Below, piece by piece: positions 25,512-35,613 of a stretch of DNA of 64,000 nucleotides (its first letter is position 1; the number at the start of each line of letters is the position of its first letter). Origin of the DNA: Bacillota bacterium (GTDB lineage Bacteria; Bacillota; Clostridia; Christensenellales; Aristaeellaceae); contig JAEYOW010000038.1 of the NCBI GenBank assembly GCA_023411375.1, positions 1 through 64,000 of the forward strand, in the 5' to 3' direction. Both the position numbers and the translations under genes were made by a program. A model generated the notes under the pieces. It saw only the letters and a program-made list of their open reading frames with translations. It was not told the origin of the DNA and made no database searches.

Positions 25512-26717
25512 ATGAAAAATTGCTCGTTTGCAAGCCCAACCAAATTGGAAATTGGAAGGGATGCGGAAAACAAAACAGGCAGACTGATTCGAGAGCGGAA
25601 TGGAAGCAGGGTTCTCATCCACTACGGAAGCGGGCGGGTCAGGGAAAGCGGACTGCTTAGTCGCGTAGAGGAAAGCCTGCGCGAAGCCGGCCTGACGTGG
25701 GTAGAGCTGGGCGGCGTACAGCCAAACCCAAGGCTGAGCAAAGTTTACGAGGGCATCGAGCTGGGCAGGCGCGAAAGGATTGATTTTATTTTGGCGGTGG
25801 GCGGCGGCAGCGTGATCGATTCCGCCAAAGGCATCGCCATGGGCATTCCCTATGACGGGGATGTCTGGGATTTTTATGACGCTGTAAACGGCAAACCAAA
25901 GGCCGTGCCGACTGTAAGCATGCCCATCGGCGTTGTGTTGACGCTTGCGGCCTCCGGCAGCGAAGCGTCCAACAGCAGCGTCCTGACCCGCGAGGAGGGA
26001 AAGCTCAAGCGCTTTTGCGATAACGACCTGAACCGGCCTGTTTTCGCGGTTGAAAATCCGGAGCTGACTTTCTCCTTGCCGGCTTATCAGACAGCCTGCG
26101 GGATAGTGGACATCCTATCGCACTCTGCGGAACGCTACTTTACCTGCGAAAAGACGGGCAATCCGCTGACAGACCGGCTGTGCGAGGCGGTTTTTCTGAC
26201 CTGCCTGGAATGCGGACGCACCCTGATGGAAAACCCATGCGATTACGAGGCTCGGGCGGCCGTGATGCTTGCGTCGTCGCTTTCGCACAACGGCCTGACG
26301 GGCATTGGACGCACTGGCGATTGGGCCACACACATGATCGAGCATGAGCTTTCCGGCGAGTACGACCTTGCGCATGGCGCGGGTCTTGCGATGATCATGC
26401 CGGCATGGATGAAGTACGTTTACCGGGAGAATATAACGCTGTTTTTGAAATTCGCAACCCGCGTCATGGGCGTTGAGAACGACTGGGAGCATCCTGAAAG
26501 CGTTGCGCTGGAGGGCATCCGCCGGCTGGAAGGCTTCTTTGAGTCCCTGGGCTTGCCGACGCGCCTTGGCGATACGCCTCTGACAACGGGTATTGACGGG
26601 GATACGATCGTAAGAATGGCCCGCCGGGTTAGAGCGGCGCGCGAGGACGGCAGCATCGGCTGGCTTAAACGTTTGAAGGAAAACGATGTTGCAGAGATCT
26701 ACCGTCTGGCGCTTTGA
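25512..26717 (+). CDS. iron-containing alcohol dehydrogenase
   Basis: A 401-residue member of the Fe-dependent (type III) alcohol dehydrogenase family, cytoplasmic and NAD(P)-dependent. The dinucleotide loop is GGGSVIDSAKGIAMG. The iron ligands are Asp and His in GIVDILSHS and two later His in HMIEHELSGEY and LAHGAG. The C-terminal half is helical. The length and pattern are closest to BdhA/YqhD-type butanol or aldehyde reductases. In this operon it may reduce a sugar-derived aldehyde or recycle NAD(P)H. The ATG has AAGGAGA at 7 bases, 16 bases after the cupin stop. Confidence 0.92.
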   Translation: MKNCSFASPTKLEIGRDAENKTGRLIRERNGSRVLIHYGSGRVRESGLLSRVEESLREAGLTWVELGGVQPNPRLSKVYEGIELGRRERIDFILAVGGGSVIDSAKGIAMGIPYDGDVWDFYDAVNGKPKAVPTVSMPIGVVLTLAASGSEASNSSVLTREEGKLKRFCDNDLNRPVFAVENPELTFSLPAYQTACGIVDILSHSAERYFTCEKTGNPLTDRLCEAVFLTCLECGRTLMENPCDYEARAAVMLASSLSHNGLTGIGRTGDWATHMIEHELSGEYDLAHGAGLAMIMPAWMKYVYRENITLFLKFATRVMGVENDWEHPESVALEGIRRLEGFFESLGLPTRLGDTPLTTGIDGDTIVRMARRVRAAREDGSIGWLKRLKENDVAEIYRLAL

Positions 26718-26936
26718 GGCGCATGGGAAGAAATCAGCACAGATAAGTCCCCATTTTTCGTAGATTTTTAGGATGTTTCATCAGGGGGATTTTCAGTAAG
26801 ATAAGCACAGATCAAAGAAAGAACCCATCCTGGCGGATGGAGACAACAGGAGAGAGGAGACGGAGAATCGCAAAGGAGCAGATCACCGGAGAAACCGCGG
26901 CATGACAGAAGCATTTGCAGAAAGGAAGAAAACAAA
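26718..26936. other. intergenic region before the second importer operon
   Basis: It contains AGCACAGAT twice (26736-26744 and 26804-26812), 68 bases apart, and a possible -10 TAAGAT at 26797-26802 with no good -35. The region probably carries the promoter of the importer operon and a site for its regulator. No gene is seen. Confidence 0.35.
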
Positions 26937-28184
26937 ATGAAAAAGGCTTTATCGTTTATTCTCGCGCTTGTACTTTGCTTTACCTGCCTCAGCGCGTTGG
27001 CTGATGGAGAAAAGATTAAATTAAGCTTCTATGGCCGGATTGACGAGGACGTTTCCACGCCCGCGATGGTGGAGGAACTTAAGGAACACTTTAAGGATAA
27101 ATATGAAATCGACATGATTCAGGTAGACTGGGGCCAGCTGGACCGCGTCATTAAGACGGGTATCGCCAGCGGTAAGCCCTCCGATATCTATTTCTACTGG
27201 CCCAACCTGATGGCGTCCTACGTGGAGGCGGGACAGGCGGCCGATCTCACGCCCTATCTTGAGGCCAACGACGGCGAATGGAAGAATACCTTCATCCAGA
27301 GCGCGCTTGATTTTGGTAAATATGGCGATAAGTATTATTCCGTGCCGATCATTCAGCAATCCGTCGCCTTTTATGCCAACACGGATTTGTTTGAACAGGC
27401 GGGCGTGACCGTTCCCGAGGGTTCATGGTCGTGGGACGAGTTCCTTGCCGCTTGCCGGCAAATCACCGAAAAAACGGACGCGTTCCCATTTGCCCTGACC
27501 GGGCAGGCGGACGTTCAGTCTTGGCTGATTCGCAACGCATGCCTGGGTCTTTCGCAGGATTACGGCATCTACGAGGACTGGGCGACGGGCAAGGTGCCCG
27601 GCGACCATGAGATGTACCGCGTCGCGCTGGAAAACATCAAGAAGCTTTTCGACGGCAAGTACGTCTATCCCGGCGACGGCGCGATGACCGTTTCCCGCGA
27701 GGAAACCAAGGCCGCCTTCATCCAAGGCAAGGCCGCGCTGCTGGCCGAGGTGTGGACCGAGGGCAAGCCTGTGGCGGAACAGTGCGATTTTCCCGTGGTG
27801 GCCGTGGAATGGCCCCGCATGGGCGAGCACCTGGGCCTGACGGGCGGCGCGAACGGATTCTTTATCCCGGTGAACGCTGCCAACATCGAAGCCTCCGTAG
27901 AGGTGCTGAAATACTACCTGGGCAAGGAAGTGCAGACCATTAACGCAACCTACGGCCTGCCCTCCACCAACGCCGACGTGGAAGTGGACGACCCGATGGT
28001 GAAAAGACTGCTGGATTTTGCGCAGTACGTCGCTCCCAAGGAGTTCTGGTCCATCAACACCAAGCTGATCGACTTCCGCGACCAGCGGCTGCAAGCGGAA
28101 TATCTTCTGGGCACCATGTCTTTGGACGATATCCTCGCCATGCAGGAGGAGCTGCGTCAGGAAGTACTGGCCGACATTGAGTGA
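26937..28184 (+). CDS. CUT1 ABC transporter sugar-binding protein
   Basis: A 415-residue extracellular solute-binding protein. The signal peptide (KKALSFILALVLCFTCLSA, cut after LADG) ends in a signal peptidase I-like site with no proper lipobox. The mature part has a family 1 pattern, with IRF-like hydrophobic segments and a WSWDEFLAACRQITEK stretch. The ATG follows AAGGAAGAAA. It is the first gene of an importer and two-component operon. The sugar carried is unknown; the adjacent GH2 enzyme suggests a mannoside or other beta-linked oligosaccharide. Confidence 0.92.
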   Translation: MKKALSFILALVLCFTCLSALADGEKIKLSFYGRIDEDVSTPAMVEELKEHFKDKYEIDMIQVDWGQLDRVIKTGIASGKPSDIYFYWPNLMASYVEAGQAADLTPYLEANDGEWKNTFIQSALDFGKYGDKYYSVPIIQQSVAFYANTDLFEQAGVTVPEGSWSWDEFLAACRQITEKTDAFPFALTGQADVQSWLIRNACLGLSQDYGIYEDWATGKVPGDHEMYRVALENIKKLFDGKYVYPGDGAMTVSREETKAAFIQGKAALLAEVWTEGKPVAEQCDFPVVAVEWPRMGEHLGLTGGANGFFIPVNAANIEASVEVLKYYLGKEVQTINATYGLPSTNADVEVDDPMVKRLLDFAQYVAPKEFWSINTKLIDFRDQRLQAEYLLGTMSLDDILAMQEELRQEVLADIE

Positions 28185-28217
28185 CCGGGCCCAAGTGAAA
28201 ACCGAATGAAAACCTTT

Positions 28218-28251
28218 GCGAAGGAGGCGTGCTCCGGCGCGTCTCCTTCGC
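28218..28251 (+). other. stem-loop between binding-protein and permease genes
   Basis: GCGAAGGAGGCG pairs with CGCGTCTCCTTCGC (with one offset). There is no T run. It probably protects the upstream mRNA or lowers expression of the downstream genes. Confidence 0.45.
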
Positions 28252-28339
28252 TGACTCCAAAAACCCCGAACGGAGGCTGAAAAAGGCGCGGCAGGATAGC
28301 CGCCCGGCTTCCGGCGGGCAGAAAAGCAGGGGATGCATC

Positions 28340-29245
28340 ATGACCAACATCAGGGGAAACGACCGGCTTGCCAGACGGACGACATTGAGCGGCGTGCTGT
28401 TTCTGGTACCGGCGGCCGTCTTTTTCGGATATGCGATTCTGGTACCCGCTGTGTGGAACTTCATCCTGTCCTTTCAAAAATGGGATGGTTTCAACGAGGC
28501 AAAGTGGGTCGGGCTGCGTAACTACATCAAATGCTTTACCAACGCGACCATGCGCACCGCCATGATCAACTCCCTGTTTTTCGCGCTGTTCATGACGGTG
28601 TTCTCGGTGCTGATCGGCCTGCTGTCCGCGCTTCTGATCTTTAGGCTGGGCAAACGGGAGGGCGCGGTGTACCGGCTGTTCATCTTCATGCCGTCCATGC
28701 TGCCCACGGCCATCATCGGCCTGCTGTTTACCTTCCTGTACAACCCGGAAATGGGGCTGGTCAACCAGTTCCTAAGGCTGGTCGGACTGGACGGCTGGAC
28801 GCACGCGTGGCTTGCGGATCTGAGCGTGAACAAATTCGCGATTGGCGTGGTGGGCATCTGGCGTATGGCCGGGCTTACCATGATGCTGGTGTTCGCCAGT
28901 CTGCAATCGCTGCCAAACACCTTCTTTGAGGCCGCGAGGCTGGATGGCGCGGGCTATTGGAAGCAGGTCGGGCGGATTATCCTGCCGCTGACAAAGCCGA
29001 TCATTCTGCTGTCCACGGTGTATACGCTCATCATCAATTTCAAAACCTATGATCTGATCTATGTGATGACAAAGGGCGGGCCGGGCATCTCCACCAAGAC
29101 GGTTCCACTGTACGTGATGGAAACGGGCTTTGGCTACAACGAGTTCGGCTACGCCGCGGCGATTGGGTTTGTGCTGGCAATTGTCATTTACGCCATCATG
29201 GGGCTGGTCAACCTGCTGCTGGGAGGTGAAAAATATGAGTATTGA
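28340..29245 (+). CDS. CUT1 sugar ABC transporter permease (MalF/UgpA-like)
   Basis: A 301-residue membrane protein with about six transmembrane segments. The EAA loop is seen as TFFEAARLDGAGYWKQ, and the sequence VMTKGGPGISTKT just before the last segments is typical of UgpA-like permeases. The ATG follows AGCAGGGGATG; an upstream in-frame start would extend into the hairpin. The stop overlaps the next permease by 11 bases, so the two are coupled. Confidence 0.93.
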   Translation: MTNIRGNDRLARRTTLSGVLFLVPAAVFFGYAILVPAVWNFILSFQKWDGFNEAKWVGLRNYIKCFTNATMRTAMINSLFFALFMTVFSVLIGLLSALLIFRLGKREGAVYRLFIFMPSMLPTAIIGLLFTFLYNPEMGLVNQFLRLVGLDGWTHAWLADLSVNKFAIGVVGIWRMAGLTMMLVFASLQSLPNTFFEAARLDGAGYWKQVGRIILPLTKPIILLSTVYTLIINFKTYDLIYVMTKGGPGISTKTVPLYVMETGFGYNEFGYAAAIGFVLAIVIYAIMGLVNLLLGGEKYEY

Positions 29246-30116
29246 GACGGCGGCCAAAAGAAAGAAACGCAAGGTAAACGAGGCGTTCCTTTTTGAAGGA
29301 AAGGGTGCGGCGGCGGGGCGCGTTATGGTTGTTCTTTATGTGCTCCTGATCATCTATCCCGTGCTTTTCGTGCTCAACACATCGTTTAAACCCTCAAGCG
29401 AGTTTTACCGAAACGTCTGGGGACTGCCGGTTGACTTTACGCTGGCCAACTACCCGGACGCGTGGATTGCCGGACGCATTGGCAGCGCGTTTCTCAACAG
29501 CCTGTACATTGTGATGCTGACGGTGGTTTGCATCGTGATTTTCGGCGCGATGGCCGGATATGCGCTGGCGCGGCTACGTATTCCCGGCGCGAAGCTGATC
29601 ATGCTTTTGCTGGTGGGGCTTACCATGCTTCCGTCCGAATCGGTGCTGATGCCTATCTATATCACCATGAGCCGGATTGGAATGATCGGCAGCAGGGAGT
29701 CGCTGATTATTCCCTACATCGGTTGGGGCCTGCCGATTACCATCTACATTTTCAAGGACTTTTTCATGACGGTGCCCGTGGAAATGATGGAGGCGGCCCG
29801 AATTGACGGCTGCACGGAGTTTGGAGCGTTTACCAAGGTGGTCGCGCCGCTGATGCTGCCCGCGATTGCCACCTGCGCGATTTTCAACTTCGTCAACTTT
29901 TGGGGCGAGCTTTTGTGGGCGACGGTCGCGCTCAGCTCGCAATCCGCGACGCGGACCATCTCCATGGGCGTGGTGGAGTTCCAGGGCCAGTTTGCGACCG
30001 ACTGGGGCCCCATGACGGCCGCGATCTGCATTGTGCTGGTGCCGTTGATGGTCTTCTTCCTGTTTACGCAGAAATACTTTGTCCGGGGTTTGACGGCGGG
30101 CAGCGTAAAGGGGTAA
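29235..30116 (+). CDS. CUT1 sugar ABC transporter permease (MalG/UgpE-like)
   Basis: The 293-residue partner permease. It has a basic N-terminus, then MVVLYVLLIIYPVLFVLNTS as the first membrane segment. The EAA loop is EMMEAARIDGCTEFG and the C-terminus is KYFVRGLTAGSVKG. The ATG lies 6 bases after GGGAGGTG and overlaps the previous gene. The operon has no ATPase gene, so a shared MsmX-type ATPase is presumably used. Confidence 0.93.
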   Translation: MSIETAAKRKKRKVNEAFLFEGKGAAAGRVMVVLYVLLIIYPVLFVLNTSFKPSSEFYRNVWGLPVDFTLANYPDAWIAGRIGSAFLNSLYIVMLTVVCIVIFGAMAGYALARLRIPGAKLIMLLLVGLTMLPSESVLMPIYITMSRIGMIGSRESLIIPYIGWGLPITIYIFKDFFMTVPVEMMEAARIDGCTEFGAFTKVVAPLMLPAIATCAIFNFVNFWGELLWATVALSSQSATRTISMGVVEFQGQFATDWGPMTAAICIVLVPLMVFFLFTQKYFVRGLTAGSVKG

Positions 30117-30152
30117 GATAAGGCATTCTAAGCTAATGGAGAGCGTGCTGGC

Positions 30153-31919
30153 ATGAAAAACCGGATTGTGAACATGAACCTGCGAAAGAAGCTTTATACC
30201 CTGATCTGCCTGCTGATTCTGATTCCCGTTATCCTGGCGGGCGTGGTGACGGACGCGGTTTTTATTTCCAGATTTCAGACGCAGGAGAGGGACGTTGCGC
30301 TCAACGTGCTTTTACAGGCGCGCAACAACATCCGGTATGTGCTGGGCGAGGTGGAGAATATCTCCCTGATGCTTTTGTACGACGATTCCATTCAATCCCT
30401 GTACCGGGCGCTTATCTTGCAAAAAGGCAAGGTAAATGTTGCGGTGCTAAGGCGAAACGTGCTCAAAAGCCTGTCTTCCCTGGTGTTCAACCGGCCGTAC
30501 GTCAACGCCGTGCTGGTGACCAGCGGCAGCGAAAAGCTGTTTGAGTTCGGCGAGGCGGTCACCAGCGAGGACGACGCGCTTTATCAGGCGGCGGTGGAGG
30601 CCATGGGGCGGCCCGTTTGGACGGAGGCTCGGCAGCTTCGCAATACCGTGCGCGTCAATCCGCAGCATTACGTATCCATGCTGCGCGCCATCAGCGACCT
30701 TAACGAGTACGGCCAGGTGATCGGCGTATGCCGCATCAGCTTTGTGGAAAGCGTTCTGAGCAATACGCTAAGCGAGCTGAACGCCTATGGCGACAGCGAC
30801 GCCACCATCTTTGACATGAGCGGCAACGTGGTGTCCAGCACGGATAAGGCGTTGCTTGGGCAAAACCAGGCGCGGACCGAGGCGCTTGCGCTCGCGCTGC
30901 AGGACGGAAGAACCTCCGGCTATGTACAGACGGTAGAAAACGGGAGAAGCCTGACGCACCTGTTTTTTCGCATGAACGATCCAAACTGGATTGTGGTGCA
31001 GACGGTGGACGACTCGCACTTTCACGCGCAGTTTACGGCGCTGATTGTGCTGATGGCTGGGGCGCTGCTGTTTTGCCTGATTTTTACGGCGGTTTATTCC
31101 GTGGTGATCGGCAATACGGTGTTAAAGCCGATCAAGCGGATGTACCGGGAAATGGACCGGGTTCGCAAGGGCGATCTCGAGATTCAGATTCCCTACGAGT
31201 CGGAGGACGAAATCGGGCAGCTCAGTCGGCAGTTTGTGCGTATGGCCCATGAGCTGAAGGCGCTGATCGAAACAAAATACAAGCAGCAGATTTTGCTCAA
31301 GGAGGCGGAACTTCAAAATCTGGAATCGCAAATCAACCCGCATTTCCTCTACAACACACTGGACACCATAAGGTGGATCGCCGTCAAAAACAAGGATACG
31401 GTGGTCTGCGAGCAGATTGAGGCGCTAAGCGACCTGTTTCGCCACGTGCTCAACAAGGGCGAGGAAATGACCACCTTGGGCGAGGAACTTTTACACCTGG
31501 AAAACTACCTGCTTTTGCAAAAGGCCCGCTACGGGGATAAAATCAGCGTGGAAATGCAGATTGATGAAACGCTTCTGGGCATGCCCATGCCAAAGCTGCT
31601 GATTCAGCCGCTGGTGGAAAACGCGATTTACCATGGAATCGAGCATAAGGTTGGCGCCGGCACCATCCGGCTTAACGTCGGCAGGGAGGATAACAACCTA
31701 TTGGTTACGGTGGAGGATGACGGCGTTGGAACGCAGGGGGAGGAAATCAGCCGTAAGATTTACGATAAGCAAGATTCCAGCCTGTTTGCGCTTCACAATA
31801 TCCATGAGCGGATTCAGCTTCGCTACGGAGAGGCCTACGGGGAACGCTTCTACAGCCAGCCGGGAAGGGGAACGCGCGTGGAGCTGCGCATTCCGCTTGA
31901 ACAGGACGCCGCGAGGTGA
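30153..31919 (+). CDS. YesM-type sensor histidine kinase
   Basis: A 588-residue membrane kinase that probably senses the sugar outside the cell. Order: first membrane segment (about residues 13-36), extracellular Cache-like region to about 290, second membrane segment (about 293-318), HAMP (about 320-370), then a PF06580-type kinase core with His397 in ESQINPHFLYNTLD and the ATP-binding motifs QPLVENAIYHGIEH and VEDDGVGTQ. The start has GGAGAGCG at a distance; an internal ATG six codons on is possible. The stop overlaps the upstream side of the regulator gene, typical of a coupled pair. Confidence 0.93.
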   Translation: MKNRIVNMNLRKKLYTLICLLILIPVILAGVVTDAVFISRFQTQERDVALNVLLQARNNIRYVLGEVENISLMLLYDDSIQSLYRALILQKGKVNVAVLRRNVLKSLSSLVFNRPYVNAVLVTSGSEKLFEFGEAVTSEDDALYQAAVEAMGRPVWTEARQLRNTVRVNPQHYVSMLRAISDLNEYGQVIGVCRISFVESVLSNTLSELNAYGDSDATIFDMSGNVVSSTDKALLGQNQARTEALALALQDGRTSGYVQTVENGRSLTHLFFRMNDPNWIVVQTVDDSHFHAQFTALIVLMAGALLFCLIFTAVYSVVIGNTVLKPIKRMYREMDRVRKGDLEIQIPYESEDEIGQLSRQFVRMAHELKALIETKYKQQILLKEAELQNLESQINPHFLYNTLDTIRWIAVKNKDTVVCEQIEALSDLFRHVLNKGEEMTTLGEELLHLENYLLLQKARYGDKISVEMQIDETLLGMPMPKLLIQPLVENAIYHGIEHKVGAGTIRLNVGREDNNLLVTVEDDGVGTQGEEISRKIYDKQDSSLFALHNIHERIQLRYGEAYGERFYSQPGRGTRVELRIPLEQDAAR

Positions 31920-31924
31920 GCAGA

Positions 31925-33454
31925 ATGAAAATGATGGTGGTGGACGATGCCATTCAAATCTGTTCCGGCATCAGGGATGGAATTGAGTGGGACCGGTACG
32001 GTATCGGCGAGGTTTACGCGGCCTACGATGGCGTATCCGCACTGAAGCTGTTTGTGGAGCACACGCCGGAAATTGTGATTGCCGACATTCGAATGGCGGG
32101 TCTGGACGGCCTGGAACTAAGCCGTGAAATCCTCGTCCGCAGCCCGGCGACACGCATCATACTGCTCAGCGCCTATTCGGAGTTCGAGTATGCGCAGGAG
32201 GCTCTGCGCATGGGCGTGTTCGCCTACGAGCTCAAGCCGCTGAAGGTAGAAGCGCTGGTGCGAAGGGTACAGGAGGCTATCGAGGCCTGGAAGCAGTTTG
32301 TTAAAAAAGAGGACGCGGCGGCGCAATACGACCGCATCTGCCGTGAAAAAGAACTGAGGCAGATTCTTGAGGGCGGGGAAGCGTGCGGAATGGAGGCCGC
32401 CGCGTTTTTTAAAAAGCGCTACGGGTTGGGCGCGGATCAGCATTATCTGTGCGCTGTTTTCAGCGAGGACGGCGCGCTGGATGGGTCGGAACGCCTGCAG
32501 GCGTTGCTGGCAAGGGCGGAGGGAGTCTATCTGTCACGGATGGAGGGAATGCATATCGCGCTGTTTCCCTGTACCAACTCGCTTTTGTACATGGAAAAGG
32601 TCGTATCGGACATGCAGAGGATTATCCGGGCGGACCCCGAGCATCCTTTTTCCTGCGGGGTCAGCAGCCATGGCGGTCTTAAAAACATAGCGGACATGCT
32701 TATCCAGGCGAGGGAAGCGCTGACGCTGCGTTTTTACACGGGTGAAAACACACTGAACCGCTGGAGCGCAGGGGCGGCTTTCCGCCATGAGGCGATACCG
32801 CTGTTGGAAGGCGCTCCGTTTGAAAAGGAAAAGGGCGTAACACCGTCGTGGCTGGAGGTGGAGGCGCGGATCAACAGCCTGTATAACGCGATTGGGCAAA
32901 GCAGACCGTATTTTGCGCCGCATAGCGTGCACATGTATACGCTGGAGCTGATGCGCGGCCTCCGGCAGAGCCTGCGGCGCTGGCTGGAGGAGGATGACGG
33001 AGAGGTCGCGGCGCGCATTTACGGGCTGGAGAGCGGAGGATTGCTGCCGTATTTCAGCCAATACCGCGCTTCCGCCATGACGGCCTTTAAAAGCGTGTAC
33101 GACCGTTACTTTGAGGATAGGGGAGACGCGCTTTGCAATTTCGCCCTGCGTTGCAAGTTTTATATCAATCACCACTACCAGAAGGATTTGCGCGTACAGG
33201 AGATGGCGGAGTATTTTAACATTTCACCTAACTACTTCAGCCATTTGTTCAAAAAAACCCTTGGCGTCCCCTTTAAACAGTACCTTAACGCCGTGCGCAT
33301 CAGGCAGGCGAATATCCTGCTGGAACAGGGCCAGATGCAGGCCGCCGAGGTTGCGCGTGAGGTTGGTTTTGTGGATTACAAGTATTTTCATCAGGTCTAC
33401 CGCAAGTACATGAACCGTGCGCCGACCAAGGCGCCCGGGAACGAATCCAAATAG
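31925..33454 (+). CDS. YesN-type response regulator with AraC output domain
   Basis: The 509-residue partner of the kinase. Receiver domain residues 1-120 start MKMMVVDDAIQI and have the phospho-acceptor Asp54 in IVIADIRMAGLDG. A long middle region of unknown fold follows (about 130-400). The C-terminal AraC double helix-turn-helix contains LRVQEMAEYFNISPNYFSHL and AAEVAREVGFVDYKYFHQ. It likely activates the importer and enzyme genes around it. The ATG lies 5 bases after GAGGTGA, next to the kinase stop; a GTG three codons upstream overlaps that stop. Confidence 0.93.
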   Translation: MKMMVVDDAIQICSGIRDGIEWDRYGIGEVYAAYDGVSALKLFVEHTPEIVIADIRMAGLDGLELSREILVRSPATRIILLSAYSEFEYAQEALRMGVFAYELKPLKVEALVRRVQEAIEAWKQFVKKEDAAAQYDRICREKELRQILEGGEACGMEAAAFFKKRYGLGADQHYLCAVFSEDGALDGSERLQALLARAEGVYLSRMEGMHIALFPCTNSLLYMEKVVSDMQRIIRADPEHPFSCGVSSHGGLKNIADMLIQAREALTLRFYTGENTLNRWSAGAAFRHEAIPLLEGAPFEKEKGVTPSWLEVEARINSLYNAIGQSRPYFAPHSVHMYTLELMRGLRQSLRRWLEEDDGEVAARIYGLESGGLLPYFSQYRASAMTAFKSVYDRYFEDRGDALCNFALRCKFYINHHYQKDLRVQEMAEYFNISPNYFSHLFKKTLGVPFKQYLNAVRIRQANILLEQGQMQAAEVAREVGFVDYKYFHQVYRKYMNRAPTKAPGNESK

Positions 33455-33565
33455 CGCGGCGGAACGCGTATGGGCCGAATGTTGTCACAGAGCGAAACGA
33501 ACGCTGAAGCCTGCCGTCCACGAAAAGGATGCGGCAGGACAAAACAACACTGGGAGGAAAAAGAA

Positions 33566-35599
33566 ATGACGCTGTCACAAAGGCTGTATCAGGACCGTTA
33601 CTGGGATGAAAGCGATTTTGAAAAGCTGCTCGCGTTTTTTAAAAAGTATAGCGACTGCGTGGACGAGGTCGCCCTGATGTCCGAAACGACCATGAACGCG
33701 TTTTATCCCATGGAGGAATTTGAAAAGACGCTTCCCGTTTTGATCGACCGCATTAAGCGCCTGCGGGCCTGCGGTATTCCAAGCGTAGGAATCAACGTGC
33801 TGTGCACTATGGGCCATCATGGCGAGGCGACGCGCTATTCGGATGACGGGCGTTTTCAGCCGCTGGTCAACTATGACGGAGCTAAGGCAAAGGGCTGCTA
33901 CTGCCCGAACGATCCTGCGTTCATGGCGCATATCCGGCGGAAGTATACGCTGGTAGCGAATGCCGATCCCGATTTTATCTGGCTGGACGACGATCTGCGC
34001 ATGCAGATGCACGACGCGGCGCTGTTCCCGTGCTTCTGCCCCAATTGCATGCGGATTTTTAATGAAAAGAACGGACTGGCCCTGACCCGCGAGGAGCTGG
34101 TAAAGCTGCTCAACGCGCCCGAGGGCGCGGAACTGCGCAAGAAATGGATAGAGCAAAACGAGGATACGCTTGATTTCCTTTGCGCAAATATTGAACAGGC
34201 GGTGCATGACGTTCAGCCGCGTATCGAGCTGGGATTCATGCATTGCAACGATGGTATGAGCACCTACAGCGGCGACGGCTACCGCCGGTGGCTCACCACC
34301 CTGAAATGCCACAAGACCCGGCCGGGCGGAGGGCTTTACAGCGACCGTATGCCGCTTTCCTACATTGAAAAGGCCATGGAATGCGCCCGCTCGCGAAGCC
34401 GGTACGCAGATATTGTAACCGATTTGCAATACGAGTTTGAGCAGTTTACGTATCAAAAATATATCAAATCCTGCTATATGGCCAATATCGAGTGCATGAC
34501 GGTTATCGCAAACGGCTTTAACGGCGTCGCGTTTGACGCGTTAAAGCTGGAGCCGGGCGGAAGCCTCGCGGACTGGGAGCCTTTTATGGGTATGATTCGA
34601 GCAAATCGAAAGCTGTGGCAATCCATGACCGAGCTATCGGCCGGTTACCACAACGAGGGTGCGAATCCGCTGCTGCCCCTCAATTATGAAAAATGCCGCT
34701 CCGTGGATGAAAAGGGATGGTTTGTGCTGCCGGGTAAGCCGGAAGGCTATGGAAACTATGCGGAGATCATGCATGTTTCACATACGGCGACGCTTCATTC
34801 CTACGTCTATAACGAAATTGGCATTCCCATGACGATGGAGGAGGGCAGGCAGGCGGTGACCATTCTGGAGGGCCACACGCCGGAGGCGCTAAGCGACGAA
34901 GAGCTGAAGGCGTTGTTTGCCCATGGGGTTTTTCTGGACGGCGTAGCGCTTGGCTGCCTGGAAAAAAGGGGAATGGCGCATCTGTGCGGCGTGCGTGCGG
35001 GAGAAAGCTACTCCAACAATATCATGGAGCGCCTGACGGACGATCCGATGAACGGCGAGTATGCGGGCGAGATTCGCGACCCGCGCCTGAGCCTGATGCA
35101 CGCGAACTGCAATGTGCTGATTCCTACGGGAGAGAATCTGCATGCGCTGTGCGAGCTGATTGACATGAACCGCGACCCGCTCGGCCCCGCCCATACGTTG
35201 TATGAAAACGAGCTGGGCGGCCGGGTGGCCGTAATTACGCCGTCGCCGTACCACCTGATGCTTTCCTCCGCGAAAATCCATCAAATCAGGGAAACGTTTG
35301 ATTGGCTGGGCGGCGGGAGCATGCCCCTGCGTATGCAAAGCATCAGCCGCGTAATTCCGACCATCCGGGTTTCGGAGGACAGGCGGCATTTTCTGATGTT
35401 GCTGGTCAACGGAAGTATGGATGCGGCGGAGAACGTACGAATGGAGGTCCGCCTGCCTGTAACGGGCGAATGGTACGCGCTGGACGCGGAGGGAAACCGC
35501 GTGCCGTTGCCCGCGGAATGCCTGGAAAGAACAGCCGCCGGATGGGAGCTTAACCTTGGTACGCTTGAAAAGTGGGAGTACCGCGTGATTGGGGCGTAA
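33566..35599 (+). CDS. putative TIM-barrel glycoside hydrolase-like protein, unassigned family
   Basis: A 677-residue protein I cannot place in a known family. The first 400 residues look like a TIM barrel: repeated beta-alpha patterns with IPSVGINVLCTMGHHGE and ADPDFIWLDDDLRM, then a Cys-rich turn PCFCPNCMRIF that could bind metal. The middle (about residues 400-550) reads like the class I glutamine-amidotransferase fold used as the trimerisation domain in GH42-like enzymes (LSDEELKALFAHGVFLDG, then LEKRGMAHLCGV). The C-terminal part is beta-rich. No signal peptide, so intracellular. The ATG follows TGGGAGG. Its position after YesM/YesN and before a cupin and reductases suggests a sugar-processing role. 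Confidence 0.6.
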   Translation: MTLSQRLYQDRYWDESDFEKLLAFFKKYSDCVDEVALMSETTMNAFYPMEEFEKTLPVLIDRIKRLRACGIPSVGINVLCTMGHHGEATRYSDDGRFQPLVNYDGAKAKGCYCPNDPAFMAHIRRKYTLVANADPDFIWLDDDLRMQMHDAALFPCFCPNCMRIFNEKNGLALTREELVKLLNAPEGAELRKKWIEQNEDTLDFLCANIEQAVHDVQPRIELGFMHCNDGMSTYSGDGYRRWLTTLKCHKTRPGGGLYSDRMPLSYIEKAMECARSRSRYADIVTDLQYEFEQFTYQKYIKSCYMANIECMTVIANGFNGVAFDALKLEPGGSLADWEPFMGMIRANRKLWQSMTELSAGYHNEGANPLLPLNYEKCRSVDEKGWFVLPGKPEGYGNYAEIMHVSHTATLHSYVYNEIGIPMTMEEGRQAVTILEGHTPEALSDEELKALFAHGVFLDGVALGCLEKRGMAHLCGVRAGESYSNNIMERLTDDPMNGEYAGEIRDPRLSLMHANCNVLIPTGENLHALCELIDMNRDPLGPAHTLYENELGGRVAVITPSPYHLMLSSAKIHQIRETFDWLGGGSMPLRMQSISRVIPTIRVSEDRRHFLMLLVNGSMDAAENVRMEVRLPVTGEWYALDAEGNRVPLPAECLERTAAGWELNLGTLEKWEYRVIGA

Positions 35600-35613
35600 A
35601 GGAGGCCGCGGAT

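Noticed and set aside
33470..33565. Upstream start for the 677-residue protein
   Set aside because: The extra residues have no fold character and the ATG at 33566 has TGGGAGG at a good distance.
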